A stretch of DNA of 64,000 bases from Paenibacillus glucanolyticus NBRC 15330 (GTDB taxonomy: Bacteria > Bacillota > Bacilli > Paenibacillales > Paenibacillaceae). Positions 62,589-64,000 of this stretch are shown here, piece by piece. Position numbers and translations under genes: made by a program. The notes under the pieces were generated by a model, which saw only the letters and a program-made list of their open reading frames with translations, searched no databases and was not told the DNA's origin. The DNA lies in assembly GCF_004000885.1 (NCBI RefSeq), contig NZ_BIMC01000004.1:1-64000 (forward strand), read 5' to 3'. Position 1 is the first letter of the stretch. Every line of letters begins with the position of its first letter.

Positions 62589-63494
62589 TTACGGGCTGAT
62601 ATCCTTCTGTCGAGGCACTTGGTTCTTGTACGTTAAGGGCGTCATGTTCATGGCATCTCGAAACTTGTCTATAAAATAGCTTGTGCTGTTAAAACCGACC
62701 CGATAACCGACATCTGTCACGCTCGATTCAGGATCGTGAAGCAGCACGAGACTTTGTTTGATCCGATAATCGATCACATACTGCATTGGCGATGTGTTGA
62801 GGATTTGCTTGAAATAACGGCACGTTTCGGAGCGGCTCAAGTTCCCCGCTTTTGCGATATCCTCCAATTTGATTTTCTCCGCATAATGCATATGGAGCCA
62901 GTTCAGCATTTCCTTCATGCGCTGATTCTTTCTTGTTTCGGCCTGATTGTACTCCAGTACCATTCCATTCTGCATGAAGTTTCTCCATATGGAAGCCAGA
63001 TGTTCAACGATATGGATTTCATAATACGGCGATTGTAACTTGATACATGTGTTGATCGCCTCAATCGAACTTAAAATACGGAGAGCCCATGGTTCGGAGG
63101 GGGCAAGGAACAGAAAAGGCAGATTGGTTGCATGGATATATGGATATACATAGGTCGTATATAATTCTTGGGGCAGGACAAACGAAGGCGACACATTCAA
63201 ACAAATGTAAACAGAGCCTGAATGATGCCCATCCTCGGCCATATGCAAGCTCCCGCTGTTGATAAATATGCCTTCGCCTTGTTTGACCACCTGCTGGACT
63301 TCGTTGACGCGAAAGAACGCTGTTCCTTGAACAACATAAACAAACTGTAACTCGGTATGCCAATGAAGCGGTATGTGACCGTGTATGTTTTGCTTAATGA
63401 CCGTTTCATAGCAGGCAAGAGGAAGTACAATGGTACGATGGTCCGTAAGCTCTCTTAAGCTGCCCGCATCAATTTTGATCTCTTTGTGCTGCAA
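62589..63494 (-). CDS. AraC-family transcriptional regulator
   Basis: 301 residues. N-terminal cupin-like sensing part ([20 protein letters not shown], then [13 protein letters not shown]) and C-terminal pair of helix-turn-helix motifs ([20 protein letters not shown] near 222 and [20 protein letters not shown] near 262). The target is unknown; the adjacent divergent EamA transporter is the obvious candidate. The start has a weak ribosome site. Confidence 0.87.
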   Translation of the reverse strand: MQHKEIKIDAGSLRELTDHRTIVLPLACYETVIKQNIHGHIPLHWHTELQFVYVVQGTAFFRVNEVQQVVKQGEGIFINSGSLHMAEDGHHSGSVYICLNVSPSFVLPQELYTTYVYPYIHATNLPFLFLAPSEPWALRILSSIEAINTCIKLQSPYYEIHIVEHLASIWRNFMQNGMVLEYNQAETRKNQRMKEMLNWLHMHYAEKIKLEDIAKAGNLSRSETCRYFKQILNTSPMQYVIDYRIKQSLVLLHDPESSVTDVGYRVGFNSTSYFIDKFRDAMNMTPLTYKNQVPRQKDISP

Positions 63495-63568
63495 GAAGAC
63501 ACCTCAATATACTTATATTTTTAGATCTTATTTTTATATCCCATCTGTTGATCAGCCTTTACAATATC

Positions 63569-63582
63569 AATATCATGATATT
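63569..63582. promoter_or_regulatory. 14-bp palindrome between araC-type gene and transporter
   Basis: AATATCATGATATT is a perfect palindrome, 18 bases before the transporter start codon. Its position in a 106-base divergent intergenic region suggests an operator, but AraC regulators more often bind direct repeats. Confidence 0.35.
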
Positions 63583-63600
63583 TTGAATGGGGACATCAAC

Positions 63601-64000
63601 ATGGGAACACCTGCACGGAGAACCGGATTAGGTCTTGTCATCATCGGCGCATTATGTTGGGGAATGGGAGGAACCGTAGCGCAAAAGCTCATGCAGCAGT
63701 ACGCTATAGATCTAAATTGGCTGGTGACGACGCGTCTATGCTTAGCCGGAATTTTACTGTTGAGCATACAGTTTTTCGTCAAGGACCGATCCCAGATATG
63801 GAAGATTTGGAAGAATGGCAAAACAGCGATGAAATTGATGGTTTTCGGATTACTTGGCATGCTAACGGTTCAGTATACCTATCTAGCATCGATAAAGCAT
63901 GGGAATTCAGCGGTTGCGACGCTATTGCAGTATTTAGCACCTGTCATGATCATCGTATACCTTGCTATAAAGGAACGAAAGCTGCTGAGCAGGCAAGATA
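63601..64000 (+). CDS. EamA-family (DMT) transporter, N-terminal part (cut by window edge)
   Basis: From the ATG at 63601 the open frame continues to the window edge (133 residues). It starts [20 protein letters not shown], followed by [16 protein letters not shown], with four hydrophobic segments, typical of drug/metabolite transporter family proteins. GGGGA precedes the ATG by 8 bases. Substrate unknown. Divergent from the AraC-type regulator. Confidence 0.82.
   Translation, partial: MGTPARRTGLGLVIIGALCWGMGGTVAQKLMQQYAIDLNWLVTTRLCLAGILLLSIQFFVKDRSQIWKIWKNGKTAMKLMVFGLLGMLTVQYTYLASIKHGNSAVATLLQYLAPVMIIVYLAIKERKLLSRQD

Overview
The window is a gene-dense stretch of chromosome from a low-GC, endospore-forming Gram-positive bacterium, most likely Paenibacillus. 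The call rests on spoVM and spoVIF sporulation genes, a bacillithiol-linked YtxJ, CcpA with a cre box, a tyrosine T-box, PASTA-kinase signalling, and gene order shared with Bacillus subtilis but with Paenibacillus-style rearrangements. There is no rRNA, tRNA, CRISPR array, prophage or insertion sequence, and both ends cut through genes (a PfpI/DJ-1 protein on the left, an EamA transporter on the right).

Region 1 (1-14.5 kb) resembles the B. subtilis ccpA-acuA-acsA-tyrS-rpsD-ytrP neighbourhood: ytxJ and ccpA, mtnN, divergent acuA/acsA with a cre site just ahead of acsA, a class A penicillin-binding protein with C-terminal FN3-like modules, T-box-controlled tyrS, rpsD with a strong promoter and long structured leader, and a GAF-GGDEF diguanylate cyclase matching DgcP. 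Carbon control is visible here: CcpA is encoded 2.8 kb from its probable site, and AcuA is encoded back to back with the AcsA enzyme it is expected to acetylate.

Region 2 (14.5-30.1 kb) is a mixed stretch of single genes and short operons: a lipoprotein, an M29 aminopeptidase, an HPr-like protein without the active histidine, YlaN, a Ca2+/H+ exchanger, an Asp23 protein, ftsW, YugN, a Nudix hydrolase, an M20 amidohydrolase, an XPB-type helicase overlapping a Helicase_C_3-type partner, ylbF-ylbG, an unrecognised 145-residue protein, a LysR regulator and a PHP phosphoesterase.

Region 3 (30.1-58.9 kb) follows the B. subtilis yloA-to-recG super-operon: rqcH, Ca2+-ATPase, yicC, remA, gmk, rpoZ, coaBC, priA, def, fmt, rsmB, rlmN, prpC, prkC, rsgA, rpe, spoVM, rpmB, fakA and recG. 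Differences from B. subtilis are dapF and a yitJ-type methyltransferase/reductase between the ATPase and yicC, no thiN, no yloU next to fakA, and degV in place of sdaAB-sdaAA. Many genes overlap by 1-4 bases. spoVIF follows recG.

Region 4 (58.9-64 kb) holds a SRAP/YedK protein, an NCS2/AzgA-type purine permease, a glycolipid-binding-family protein, an AraC regulator and a divergent EamA transporter, separated by purine-rich repeats and loosely packed intergenic DNA.

Most of the window is conserved housekeeping DNA and I found no clear new multi-gene system. The items most worth a second look are the XPB/partner pair, the His-less HPr-like protein, the orphan 145-residue protein with DUF4258-like patterning, the palindromic repeats between spoVM and rpmB, and a structured leader before fakA.
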